From contig NZ_JPME01000018.1 in NCBI RefSeq assembly GCF_000732605.1, positions 186,001 through 250,000 on the forward strand: 64,000 bases of DNA. The letters are read 5' to 3'. Below are positions 29,428 through 37,179 of the stretch, one piece after another; the first letter of the stretch is position 1; each line of letters starts with the position of its first letter. The notes beneath the pieces were generated by a model that searched no databases, had not been told where the DNA came from, and saw nothing but the letters and a program-made list of their open reading frames with translations. The position numbers and the translations under genes were made by a program. The DNA comes from Lacrimispora celerecrescens. Lineage in GTDB: Bacteria; Bacillota; Clostridia; Lachnospirales; Lachnospiraceae.

Positions 29428-31299
29428 TTAATCCAGTTCCACTGCCCCGGTATAAAGCTGATAATATCTGCCTTTTTGTTCCAGAAGATCCTCATGATCT
29501 CCCCGTTCAATAATCTCCCCGTTTTCCAAAACCATTATAGCATTGGCATTACGCACCGTTGACAGGCGGTGGGCGATCACAAACGTAGTCCGGTCCGCCA
29601 TAAGGCGGTCCATGCCACGTTCAATATGCTTTTCTGTTCTGGTATCCACGGAGCTGGTCGCTTCATCAAGTATCAGGACCGGTGCCTTTGAAATCGCTGC
29701 CCTGGCAATGTTTAAAAGCTGTCTCTGCCCCTGGCTTAAGTTGGCCCCGTCGCCTTCTAACAGCGTATCAAAGCCGGCAGGCAGCCTCATGATAAAGGAA
29801 TACGCAGAAGCTGTTTTCGCTGCCTGGATTACCTCTTCATCCGTTGCATCAAGCCTTCCGTAACGGATGTTTTCCATAACGGTTCCTGTAAACAAATGAG
29901 TATCCTGAAGGACCATTGCAATATTATGGCGTAAGTTTTCCCTCTTAATATGACGGATATCGACTCCGTCAATGGTAATTTCACCTCCCTGAATATCGTA
30001 GAAACGGTTCAGAAGATTTGTAATCGTAGTTTTTCCTGCTCCGGTAGAACCCACAAAAGCGATCTTCTGCCCGGGTTTTGCATAAAGATTTAAATCCTTT
30101 AAAATCACTTTGCCTGGATCATAGCCAAAGGTCACATGCTTTAATTCCACATATCCATTCATTGGATTCAGTTCTTCCGCATCTTCGTCATCTGCAGGCT
30201 CCGGCTCCTCATCCATAACAGCAAATACCCGTTCTGCTCCTGCAAGGGCGGAGAATACATTAGTTACCTGCATGGACATCTCGTTGATCGGACGGCCGAA
30301 CTGCCTGGAAAAGCTTAAGAATACGGTCAGTCCGCCCACATCAAAGCCACGGAGCACACAGAGAAGACCTCCGATGCACGCTGTCAGGATGTAGTTCAAC
30401 TGGCTTAAATTTCCCATGACCGGCATCATCACGCCTCCGAAAAACTGAGCGTGGATCATGTTATTCCTTAGATCCTCATTGAGAATTTCAAATTCTTCTT
30501 CTGCCACATCTTCATGGCAGAACACCTTTACCACCTTCTGGCCGCTGATAATTTCTTCTATATATCCGTTTACAGCGCCAAGGGAGCTTTGCTGTGCGGA
30601 GAAAAACTTCTGGCTTCTTGACGCTACAAAGCCGCCAACCCTCATCATAACAGGAATCATGATTACGGTCACCAGAGTCAGCCAGATATTTGTATAGATC
30701 ATAAGTACCAGGGTACCGATAATGCTTAATGCTCCGGTAAATAGCTGAACCAGGGTACTGCTTAGCATCTGGCCGATGGTATCCACATCATTGCTGAACC
30801 GGCTCATTAAATCACCGGTGTTATTGGTATCATAAAACCGTACCGGTAGGGTCTGAATCTTGCTGAACAAATCATCTCTGATCTTTTGGAGTGCATTTTG
30901 CGCAACCGTCAGCATGATTCTGGATTGGGCATAGTTAGCAATCAAACCGATGAGAAAAACGGCTGCCATTGCCATAAGACCTTTTGCAAGACCTGACACA
31001 CTCCCCAGCCCGCCTCCGGGAGGTGCGATATATTGATTTATGATTGGCCTTAACATATAAGAACCGGCTAAGGTCGCAAGCGTGCCGACAATAACGCAGA
31101 CAAACGCCGCTCCCATAAGAAGTTTATATTCATTTAAATAAGACATAAGGCGCCGGATGGTCGCTTTCGCATTTTTGGGAAGGCCGCCCTTTATCTGCCG
31201 GGCACCTCCATGCCCACCCATGGGACCACGGTTTTTAGCTGGCTGGGAAGACCGTCCATAACGCTTTTTTAAGCTGTTTATTTTCTTCTGTTTATCCAT
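29428..31299 (-). CDS. ABC exporter half-transporter, canonical subunit (MdlB/BmrD-like)
   Basis: 623 residues: basic N-terminal extension (about 1-45), ABC transmembrane domain with six helices (about 50-335), ATPase domain (370-610). Walker A GSTGAGKTTITNLLNR, signature LSQGQRQLLNIARA, Walker B VLILDEATSSVDT with intact catalytic Glu, and switch His in IAHRLST. Its start overlaps the stop of the partner gene, so the two form a heterodimeric exporter, probably for hydrophobic compounds. Regulated with the MarR gene at the operon head. Confidence 0.92.
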   Translation of the reverse strand: MDKQKKINSLKKRYGRSSQPAKNRGPMGGHGGARQIKGGLPKNAKATIRRLMSYLNEYKLLMGAAFVCVIVGTLATLAGSYMLRPIINQYIAPPGGGLGSVSGLAKGLMAMAAVFLIGLIANYAQSRIMLTVAQNALQKIRDDLFSKIQTLPVRFYDTNNTGDLMSRFSNDVDTIGQMLSSTLVQLFTGALSIIGTLVLMIYTNIWLTLVTVIMIPVMMRVGGFVASRSQKFFSAQQSSLGAVNGYIEEIISGQKVVKVFCHEDVAEEEFEILNEDLRNNMIHAQFFGGVMMPVMGNLSQLNYILTACIGGLLCVLRGFDVGGLTVFLSFSRQFGRPINEMSMQVTNVFSALAGAERVFAVMDEEPEPADDEDAEELNPMNGYVELKHVTFGYDPGKVILKDLNLYAKPGQKIAFVGSTGAGKTTITNLLNRFYDIQGGEITIDGVDIRHIKRENLRHNIAMVLQDTHLFTGTVMENIRYGRLDATDEEVIQAAKTASAYSFIMRLPAGFDTLLEGDGANLSQGQRQLLNIARAAISKAPVLILDEATSSVDTRTEKHIERGMDRLMADRTTFVIAHRLSTVRNANAIMVLENGEIIERGDHEDLLEQKGRYYQLYTGAVELD

Positions 31300-33038
31300 T
31301 ATGCACCTGCCTCTTTATCCACATCTCTCTGGGAATAGTAGATTTCCTGATAAGCCTCGCAGGATTCCAGCAGTTCTTCATGGGATCCCATACCTACGAT
31401 CTGTCCGTCATCAAGCACGATGATCTTATCCGCGCTCTCCACGGATCCGATCCGCTGGGCGATGATGAATTTGGTGGTATCTTTTAGGGTCGTCTGAAAG
31501 CACTGGCGGATGCGCGCTTCGGTTGCCGTATCCACAGCAGAGGTGCTGTCATCTAAAATCAGTATTTTCGGTTTCTTTAAAAGAGCCCTGGCAATACAAA
31601 GTCTTTGCTTCTGGCCGCCAGATACATTCGATCCTCCCTGGCCCAGATCTGTGTCATATCCGTCTTTAAAATTTGTAACAAAACCATCGGCCTGAGCGCT
31701 TTCCGCCATAAGGATTACTTCTTCCATGGTGGCATTCTCATCTCCCCAGCGGAGATTTTCTTCTATGGTTCCTGAAAAAAGGACATTCTTCTGTAAAACC
31801 ATTCCAACGCCTTCTCGTAGGTTTCTAATGGAATAATCTCTTACGTCAATGCCATCCACCAGTACTTGTCCTTCATCCGCATCGTAAAGACGGGGAATCA
31901 TCTGCACGAGTGAGGTCTTTCCGCTTCCTGTGGAACCGATGATTCCAATGGTTTCTCCAGGCTCCGCAGTAAAATCAATGTGTTTTAAGACCATTTCATC
32001 CATTCCTTTTACATACTGGAAGGAAACATTCCGAAATTCTACTTTGCCGCTTGTAACCTGGGCTGATTTTTCAGAAGCATGATCATCGGTCAAATCAATC
32101 TCTGTATCCAGGACCTCTCTGACACGTCTTAAAGAAGCCATAGCTCTTGATGCCTGCAAAAATACCATGGACAGCAGCATTAAGGACATGAGGATCTGGA
32201 CGATATAAGTAGTAAACGCAGTCAGATCACCTACAGGCATCTTTCCTGCAATAATAAGATTTCCTCCATACCACACCACTGCGAGAGTCGTAACATTCAT
32301 GGCAAGCATCATCACAGGCATACTGACTACGACAATCTTCATGGCATCAAGGCTGCCTTCCTTTAGATCCCGGTTTGTGGCTTGAAATTTCTTTTCCTCA
32401 AAATCTTCCCTGACAAAGGACTTAATGACGCGCACATTCGTTAAAGCTTCCTGCACGCCGGAGTTTAAACGGTCAATCTTCTTCTGCATTGCCTCAAACC
32501 GGGGAAATGCCGCGATTAATATGATAACGATGGCCAGGATCAGCAATGGAATCACTACCAAAAGTATCACCATCAGCTGCCGGTTCATGAGATAGGCCAT
32601 AATAAGACCGCCGATCAACAGGCCCGGAGCCCGAAACAGCAGACGCAGACTCATCATTACTACATTTTGAATCTGCTGGATATCATTGGTCAGCCTGGTA
32701 ACCAATGACCCTGTGCTGAAATCATCAATATTCTTAAAAGAAAACTGCTGGACTTTGTGAAACACATCTTTTCTCAAATCTGTACTAAAGCAAATGGATG
32801 CTTTGGATGAAAAATAGGATGCTCCGATTCCTCCCGCTGCCATGACAACGGCGATGGCAACCATTTTGCCTCCCATTCCTAAAATGTATTCCACATCTTT
32901 TGTGGCAACTCCGTTGTTAATGATCAAGGACGTCATTCGGGGAAGCATAATCTCGCCAAATACTTCCGTCAGCATTAAGAGGGGCGCCAGTATAAAGGCT
33001 CCCAAATACGGCCTGATATATTTCCAATATCGTTTCAA
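31299..33038 (-). CDS. ABC exporter half-transporter, degenerate-site subunit (MdlA/BmrC-like)
   Basis: 579 residues with six helices (about 10-310) and an ATPase domain. Walker A GSTGSGKTSLVQMIPR and signature VSGGQKQRLCIARA are intact, but the Walker B is ILILDDSTSAVDT with Asp in place of the catalytic Glu, and the switch position is IAQR rather than IAHR. This asymmetry is the rule in heterodimeric exporters such as BmrCD and TM287/288. It begins 4 bases after the MarR gene. Confidence 0.92.
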   Translation of the reverse strand: MKRYWKYIRPYLGAFILAPLLMLTEVFGEIMLPRMTSLIINNGVATKDVEYILGMGGKMVAIAVVMAAGGIGASYFSSKASICFSTDLRKDVFHKVQQFSFKNIDDFSTGSLVTRLTNDIQQIQNVVMMSLRLLFRAPGLLIGGLIMAYLMNRQLMVILLVVIPLLILAIVIILIAAFPRFEAMQKKIDRLNSGVQEALTNVRVIKSFVREDFEEKKFQATNRDLKEGSLDAMKIVVVSMPVMMLAMNVTTLAVVWYGGNLIIAGKMPVGDLTAFTTYIVQILMSLMLLSMVFLQASRAMASLRRVREVLDTEIDLTDDHASEKSAQVTSGKVEFRNVSFQYVKGMDEMVLKHIDFTAEPGETIGIIGSTGSGKTSLVQMIPRLYDADEGQVLVDGIDVRDYSIRNLREGVGMVLQKNVLFSGTIEENLRWGDENATMEEVILMAESAQADGFVTNFKDGYDTDLGQGGSNVSGGQKQRLCIARALLKKPKILILDDSTSAVDTATEARIRQCFQTTLKDTTKFIIAQRIGSVESADKIIVLDDGQIVGMGSHEELLESCEAYQEIYYSQRDVDKEAGA

Positions 33039-33042
33039 GTTA

Positions 33043-33552
33043 TTAATCCTCTCTTTCTGTAATGTCCCTTTCTAAAGGAATCTGAGATAAATTATCATAA
33101 ATGCGGTCCAGGTATTGCCTCATGGCAGCCAAATCTTCCGCTGAGAAATCACGGAACATCCGCTCTTCAACATTATGAAAAAATTCCCGGCTATGCTCTA
33201 CCGTATGCTTTCCCTTCTCTGTCAGGCAAAGCTTATTCATCCGGTTATCCTCCTGATCCACGGCCCGGGTGATATACCCACCTTTTTCCAGCTTTTTTAC
33301 CGATACCGCTATGGTGGCTGTGGACACATAAAGGCGTTCAGCAATCTCCTTCTGGGATATATTAGAATGGTCGGAAAGCATCATAAGAATCTGATGCTGG
33401 CTGCGGTATACCCCTGTCTCCTTCAGACGATCTTCCAAAATGCAACGATGCATCTTCATGATTCTCATATATCTTACCATCACGCCATGGGCCGGTGAAA
33501 AATCCCCCTTAAGTCCCTTATCATGGAATGGGCACGTTGGTTTCATTTGCAA
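33043..33552 (-). CDS. MarR-family transcriptional regulator
   Basis: 169 residues with a winged HTH (about 55-125): SNISQKEIAERLYVSTATIAVSVKKLEKGGYITRAVDQEDNRMNKL with the wing motif DQEDNRMN. A TTG at 33552 (5 bases after GGGG) and an ATG at 33546 (11 bases) are both possible starts. First gene of the operon with the ABC exporter; likely autorepressor released by exporter substrates. Palindromes flank its promoter. Confidence 0.9.
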   Translation of the reverse strand: MQMKPTCPFHDKGLKGDFSPAHGVMVRYMRIMKMHRCILEDRLKETGVYRSQHQILMMLSDHSNISQKEIAERLYVSTATIAVSVKKLEKGGYITRAVDQEDNRMNKLCLTEKGKHTVEHSREFFHNVEERMFRDFSAEDLAAMRQYLDRIYDNLSQIPLERDITERED

Positions 33553-33566
33553 ATATTCCCCTTTCT

Positions 33567-33580
33567 GTTAGCCTCCTAAC
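33567..33580 (-). promoter_or_regulatory. Small hairpin enclosing an SD-like GGAGG in the marR leader
   Basis: GTTAG / CTAAC arms with GGAGG forming the loop and its edge on the minus strand, 15-30 bases before the start codon. It is too far upstream to be the main ribosome binding site of marR. Confidence 0.3.
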
Positions 33581-33592
33581 AATTAGCTAATT
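33581..33592. promoter_or_regulatory. Palindrome at the marR transcription start
   Basis: Perfect 12-bp palindrome AATTAGCTAATT lying about 6-17 bases after the predicted start of transcription; typical size and place for a MarR operator. Confidence 0.55.
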
Positions 33593-33603
33593 AACTATGT
33601 AGC

Positions 33604-33632
33604 AGTATATCACCATTTTTTCCGGTTTGCAA
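33604..33632 (-). promoter_or_regulatory. Promoter of the marR-ABC exporter operon
   Basis: Minus strand -35 TTGCAA (33627-33632), 17-bp spacer, -10 TATACT (33604-33609). Confidence 0.65.
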
Positions 33633-33641
33633 CCCGGAAAA
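33618..33641. promoter_or_regulatory. 24-bp palindrome over the -35 element of marR
   Basis: Arms TTTTCCGG / CCGGAAAA extend inward to the TTGCAA core with one mismatched pair in 24 bp. It covers the -35 box, so a bound protein would block RNA polymerase. Confidence 0.55.
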
Positions 33642-33697
33642 TTTTGAAAATTTTGTGAATTTTCTAAATAGCATAACCTATTTTTAGGCTTTCATTC

Positions 33698-34321
33698 CTA
33701 TACCCGTTCGATACCCCTGGGAATCTCCATGGCATTGGACAGTTTAATCATCTGATTGCCCAACTCTAAGTACTCCCTGCTGTTCATGTCCTTGATTGGC
33801 CTTTGCTTTTCATATAATTCATGCATTTTCCCGTTCTTTATGGAAAAGCTTTCCGGTGTATGATACTGTAATTCAAAAATCTGGCCGTAAGGCGAATATA
33901 AGGTGGTGTTGATCCCCTTATAAGGACTCTGCCTGTCAAGCCAGTAATTTTTAATTTCAACCGTATGAAAGCCTGCTTTCCAATAAAGCTCCATGGCTAT
34001 TAAAACCTTTTCCGCAAGCTCTTCTGCAGGAGCTGTGTAGGTATATCTCAATATATCCTTGACCTCGTACCCCTGGCAGCCAGGGTTGTATTTTCTTTGC
34101 ATTTTTTCCAAATAAGAATCTCTGGATTTTATGCGGTTTTCCACACCTGCCATATCCATTCCTGCCCGCCCTGCTATTGACCTGACTTGCCTTGTAATTT
34201 TAGGTTCACACACCGCAGCCCTGATGTAACAGGACATTCCTTTTATCTGAGGCCTGATAACCCCATGATTATACTGCTTTTCTACGGTCAGGCGGTTCCG
34301 CCACATTTTCTCCCCGCGCAT
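33698..34321 (-). CDS. RelA/SpoT synthetase-domain-like protein
   Basis: 207 residues without signal peptide. The order of motifs resembles the (p)ppGpp synthetase fold: RIKSRDSYLEKMQRK (residues 63-77, like the RxKS..S..EK start of the domain), KDILRYTY with Asp89 at the metal-binding Asp position, YKGINTT (134-140) at the place of the GYxSxH nucleotide-binding loop, and FELQYHT with Glu150 at the second catalytic acid. The loop His is replaced by Asn138, so activity or nucleotide use may differ from housekeeping enzymes. No hydrolase or regulatory domains are present. Start at 34321 or 34306 is uncertain. Single gene, no obvious partner. Confidence 0.6.
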   Translation of the reverse strand: MRGEKMWRNRLTVEKQYNHGVIRPQIKGMSCYIRAAVCEPKITRQVRSIAGRAGMDMAGVENRIKSRDSYLEKMQRKYNPGCQGYEVKDILRYTYTAPAEELAEKVLIAMELYWKAGFHTVEIKNYWLDRQSPYKGINTTLYSPYGQIFELQYHTPESFSIKNGKMHELYEKQRPIKDMNSREYLELGNQMIKLSNAMEIPRGIERV

Positions 34322-34436
34322 TGTACCAAATTCCTTTTACATTTTTATCATATCTTTCAGTATATGCACCATTTCCGGAAATTGTGTCTGTAACATTGCC
34401 TAATCGGTAAAAATTATCCTGCAGCCGGATATTTAT

Positions 34437-34475
34437 GTAAAAGCGGAGGCCTGAATTCTATGCAGGCCCCCGCTT
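34437..34475 (-). terminator. Terminator of the Cys/Asp-Arg-rich small protein gene
   Basis: 13-bp stem AAGCGGGGGCCTG / CAGGCCTCCGCTT on the minus strand with one mismatch and a 9-base loop, followed by TTTTACAT. Confidence 0.75.
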
Positions 34476-34484
34476 CTATAATCT

Positions 34485-34772
34485 CTATTCAAAAAAATCT
34501 TCATTAAAATCACGGTCACGATCACGGTCACGGTCACGATCGCAATCACGATCACGATCTCGATCGCGGTCACGCCGACAGCAGTGGCACCGCGGATCAT
34601 TACAACCTGCCCTAAATCCTGCGCAGAATGCTCTTCTTCTTTCTTCCTCACATTCGTCACGATCGCGCTCATCATCACAATCACGATCGCGGAAATTACG
34701 GCATCTGCAGCATCTACAGCATCTGCAGTTACATCCGAAATTATTTCTGCAGCCTCCAAAAAAGCAACACAT
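34485..34772 (-). CDS. Small Cys-rich, Asp-Arg-repeat protein
   Basis: 95 residues, not recognised. The N-terminal half is dense in cysteine (MCCFFGGCRNNFGCNCRCC and further CxCC clusters, about 16 Cys in total), the middle is Glu/Arg-rich, and residues about 66-88 are nearly pure Arg-Asp dipeptides, ending FNEDFFE. Reality as a gene is supported by GGGAGAGGTG 6 bases before the ATG, a promoter (TTCACA-18-TATAAT) and its own terminator. It stands 123 bases downstream of a SPASM radical SAM gene. It could be a modified peptide precursor, a metal-binding or a spore-associated protein; none is shown by the sequence. Confidence 0.7.
   Translation of the reverse strand: MCCFFGGCRNNFGCNCRCCRCCRCRNFRDRDCDDERDRDECEEERRRAFCAGFRAGCNDPRCHCCRRDRDRDRDRDCDRDRDRDRDRDFNEDFFE
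34511..34574. repeat. Imperfect 6-bp tandem repeat inside the small protein gene
   Basis: About ten units of the CACGRT type (CACGGT, CACGAT, CGCGGT variants) that encode the Arg-Asp dipeptides on the minus strand. Gain or loss of units would keep the frame. Confidence 0.75.
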
Positions 34773-34805
34773 ATTTCACACCTCTCCCTTTTTTAATTGT
34801 ACTAT

Positions 34806-34835
34806 ATTATATGGGACATATAGACAAGATGTGAA
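34806..34835 (-). promoter_or_regulatory. Promoter of the Cys/Asp-Arg-rich small protein gene
   Basis: Minus strand -35 TTCACA (34830-34835), 18-bp spacer, -10 TATAAT (34806-34811), start near 34799. Confidence 0.6.
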
Positions 34836-34895
34836 AACCGCCGGTTTCCTGACTTTACTCTGCTCCTGCGGCCGTATACAGCGATGGAAATTCTC

Positions 34896-36029
34896 TTACC
34901 GATTCCTCAGTTGTGACTGCATCAGCTGCCTGGCAATCTCTTCCATTCTTGAATGGGTTTTCTCAAAAAAGTACTTATAAGATGAACAGAAATAATTCTG
35001 ACCAAGATGGCCAGCCTCATCTATTTGACGGTTCCTGCGGCATCCGCCACGACATAGGTATGCGTATTTACAGGTCTTGCACTCTTCTGGTCTATTTAGG
35101 GAGGCCTCTACAAACCCACTCTCCAATCCCCTGTTTCCCATCTCCTCAATAGAATCTACCAGGAAATTTCCAATTTTATACTCATCCATTACATAAAAAT
35201 CACAGGGGTAAACAGATCCATCCGCTTCTATTACATGCTGGATGCTGCAACACCCCTTCATATCACATGCCTCCGGGGGATATCCCATCAAAAGACTGAT
35301 ATAATTTTCAAACTGACGAATGTATGGCTGCTCTCCCTTACATAAATCCAAATACCAAAGATCAAACAGATTTACAAGAAATTTTCCATAAACCTCCGGA
35401 GTCAGAGAATACTCCCGACTACCCTTAGGCTCTCCTAATGGATCAAGACAAGCGATATACTGCTGATATCTCCAGTTGTTTTTCTTATAAAATTCATATA
35501 TTCGAGTAATCCGCTCCGCTGTTCTTCGATTTACAACCGTCAGGATATTATAATCTACCCCTTTTTTGTCAAACATCTCTAGGGTCTTCATAATCTCACC
35601 AAAGGAACCTTTGCCCGCTGAATTCTCCCTGTAGGCGTCATGAGTATATTTAATTCCATCCAGGGATACTCCTACCAGGAAATTATTTGCAGCAAAAAAC
35701 TCTGCCCATTCTTCACCCAGCTGGTAACCATTGGTCTGAATCGAATTCATGACCTTTACATTACGTATATTATACTTCTGCTCAAATTCAAGCAGCTTTT
35801 TATAAAAGTCAAGACCCACCAGAGTGGGTTCCCCTCCCTGGAATATAAAATCACACTGTTGCTCACTATAAGCCAGTGTTTTCTTAACGATCTCCTCCAG
35901 GGTATCCAAAGACATAAATCCGTAATTTTGCTTTTCCCGATTCTGCATTTCGTCATGATAAAAACAATATTTGCATCTTAAATTACAACTTCCGGAAGCT
36001 GGTTTAATCAGTAACTGTATTGGTGGCAT
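34896..36029 (-). CDS. Radical SAM/SPASM protein, anaerobic sulfatase-maturase (AnSME) type
   Basis: 377 residues. The SAM-binding cluster motif CNLRCKYC (Cys15, Cys19, Cys22) begins a radical SAM barrel (to about residue 250, with FQGGEPTL and SLDG). The C-terminal SPASM region has CSIQHVIEADGSVYPC, CKTCKYAYLCRGGC and a final Cys (NYFC), giving two auxiliary 4Fe-4S clusters. The CRGGCRRNR ending is typical of AnSME. AnSMEs oxidise Cys or Ser to formylglycine in sulfatases, and relatives modify ribosomal peptides. No sulfatase gene lies in the window, whereas two Asp-Arg-repeat small proteins flank this gene, so a peptide substrate is possible (inference). Confidence 0.85.
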   Translation of the reverse strand: MPPIQLLIKPASGSCNLRCKYCFYHDEMQNREKQNYGFMSLDTLEEIVKKTLAYSEQQCDFIFQGGEPTLVGLDFYKKLLEFEQKYNIRNVKVMNSIQTNGYQLGEEWAEFFAANNFLVGVSLDGIKYTHDAYRENSAGKGSFGEIMKTLEMFDKKGVDYNILTVVNRRTAERITRIYEFYKKNNWRYQQYIACLDPLGEPKGSREYSLTPEVYGKFLVNLFDLWYLDLCKGEQPYIRQFENYISLLMGYPPEACDMKGCCSIQHVIEADGSVYPCDFYVMDEYKIGNFLVDSIEEMGNRGLESGFVEASLNRPEECKTCKYAYLCRGGCRRNRQIDEAGHLGQNYFCSSYKYFFEKTHSRMEEIARQLMQSQLRNR

Positions 36030-36148
36030 ACCTTTATCTCCTCACATAACTATGTTTCGTATTCTTGTTTCAGCCAGGATTACCATGCGGCAGTTGGACT
36101 TGCAGTGGCCCAGTACGGCCATATAATTATCTTTGTCCAGATTTCTTT

Positions 36149-36177
36149 ATTATACATGACTCTATACAGAAAGTGAA
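36149..36177 (-). promoter_or_regulatory. Promoter of the radical SAM gene
   Basis: Minus strand -35 TTCACT (36172-36177), 17-bp spacer, -10 TATAAT (36149-36154); leader of about 110 bases with a GGCC-based short hairpin. Confidence 0.5.
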
Positions 36178-36238
36178 TTACTATTTAGCGCTTACCCGAT
36201 CCATCGCAGTCCTTTATCGTGCAATCCTTTAGGGCAAC

Positions 36239-36273
36239 AAAAAACTACCAGCTAGATATTAATAGCCGGTAGT
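36239..36273 (-). terminator. Terminator of the FDRR-repeat small protein gene
   Basis: 11-bp stem ACTACCGGCTA / TAGCTGGTAGT (minus strand, one mismatch) with an 8-base loop and a T-run, 20 bases after the stop codon. Confidence 0.85.
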
Positions 36274-36292
36274 TCGTCTTAAATTGCTCTTA

Positions 36293-36505
36293 TTAGAAGA
36301 ATAGCAACCACCAAAATGGAAATCTTGAGTCAAAATCTTGTCTCCTATCGAATTCTTCTCTTCGTTCAGATTCTTGCCTTCTGTCAAATTCCATTCTTCT
36401 ATCGAATTCTTCACGCATACCTCTTCTGTCGAAACCTCTTCCGCCTATGCTTCTGCCGCCTACGCCTCTTCCATCAGAGCCCATTCTGGGATCAGAACAA
36501 TCCAT
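36293..36505 (-). CDS. Small FDRR-repeat protein
   Basis: 70 residues, not recognised. N-terminal MDCSDPRMGSDGRG, a Gly-Arg stretch (GVGGRSIGGRGFDRRG), then repeats of the form EFDRRxEFDRRQ, ERREEFDRRQDFDSR, and a hydrophobic end FPFWWLLFF. An AGGA sequence lies 8 bases before the ATG and a strong terminator follows, supporting a real gene. It sits 263 bases upstream of the radical SAM gene on the same strand. The short length, repeats and aromatic tail would fit a peptide precursor or a membrane-associated peptide; this is inference only. Confidence 0.6.
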   Translation of the reverse strand: MDCSDPRMGSDGRGVGGRSIGGRGFDRRGMREEFDRRMEFDRRQESERREEFDRRQDFDSRFPFWWLLFF

Positions 36506-36636
36506 ATAAATATTCCTGTTTCTATAATTTTATATTGCTAATGTATGCAAGGTTAAATTACTGTGACACCCTATACTAGCTATAAATTTCAATTTTCTTA
36601 AATATTTTTTTGTGAGCTTATTATTGAAGCTTCGCA

Positions 36637-37179
36637 TTATAATTCAAACAGCACTTTTATTTTTTGTGCAACAATGTCAGGTGATATATTTGAATTATCA
36701 ATTTTAATGTAATTATCAAATGGTATTTCCCCGTCATTACTTACTAAACGGTATCTTTCATCATCAACTATTAATCTTTGATTGGAAATAGTAATATCTC
36801 GTTTTGATGCCTTATTGCGCAATCTATTTTCAGTAGTATTTCTTTCCAAACGCACTTCTCTTGAAGCGACAAGTTCAACATAGTAAAATTCCGTTTCGTA
36901 TGGTCTGAATATATCTTTGACGTGCTCAATATAATCCCAATCGGATTTCTGGTCAAATGCCCACATATATGTAAAAATAAGTCCATAATTATTTGATGCT
37001 GCATATTCTTCAAATACCACTTCTCTTAAACGAGAAATTATTTTCCCATTGTAGGAGCCAAAAATTTCAATTACCGGCTCAATTGTCATATGATTATGGA
37101 ACAAACGTAAGTCTGTAATTTTCATCAATTCCTGTCCAACTGTCATTTTTCCTACGGACGCATTTCCAATTAAAAACAC
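36637..37179 (-). CDS. P-loop kinase-like NTPase (uncharacterised), abnormal 5' end
   Basis: About 180 residues with a Walker A GNASVGKMT at the very N terminus, then LFHNHMTIEPVIEIFG and later the Arg-rich LERNTTENRLRNKASKRD lid region, as in uncharacterised AAA_33/shikimate-kinase-like proteins. The only in-frame standard start is GTG at 37179, which has no ribosome binding site and would cut the first beta strand (NKVVFLIGN is encoded in frame further upstream, but no start codon precedes the stop). A one-base change near an upstream ATG would restore a normal start. It may be a frameshifted pseudogene. Confidence 0.5.
   Translation of the reverse strand: MFLIGNASVGKMTVGQELMKITDLRLFHNHMTIEPVIEIFGSYNGKIISRLREVVFEEYAASNNYGLIFTYMWAFDQKSDWDYIEHVKDIFRPYETEFYYVELVASREVRLERNTTENRLRNKASKRDITISNQRLIVDDERYRLVSNDGEIPFDNYIKIDNSNISPDIVAQKIKVLFEL

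Noticed and set aside
29295-29562. Small plus-strand frames between rnf and the exporter operon
   Set aside because: No ribosome binding site, overlap with inverted repeats and with the antisense end of the exporter gene.
34500-34580. Regularly spaced short repeats that resemble a CRISPR array at first glance
   Set aside because: Units are only 6 bp without spacers and lie inside a coding frame as Arg-Asp codons; no cas genes are present.
34433-34796. Other long open frames overlapping the Cys/Asp-Arg-rich protein gene on both strands
   Set aside because: They arise from the repetitive sequence, lack ribosome binding sites, and one runs through the terminator.
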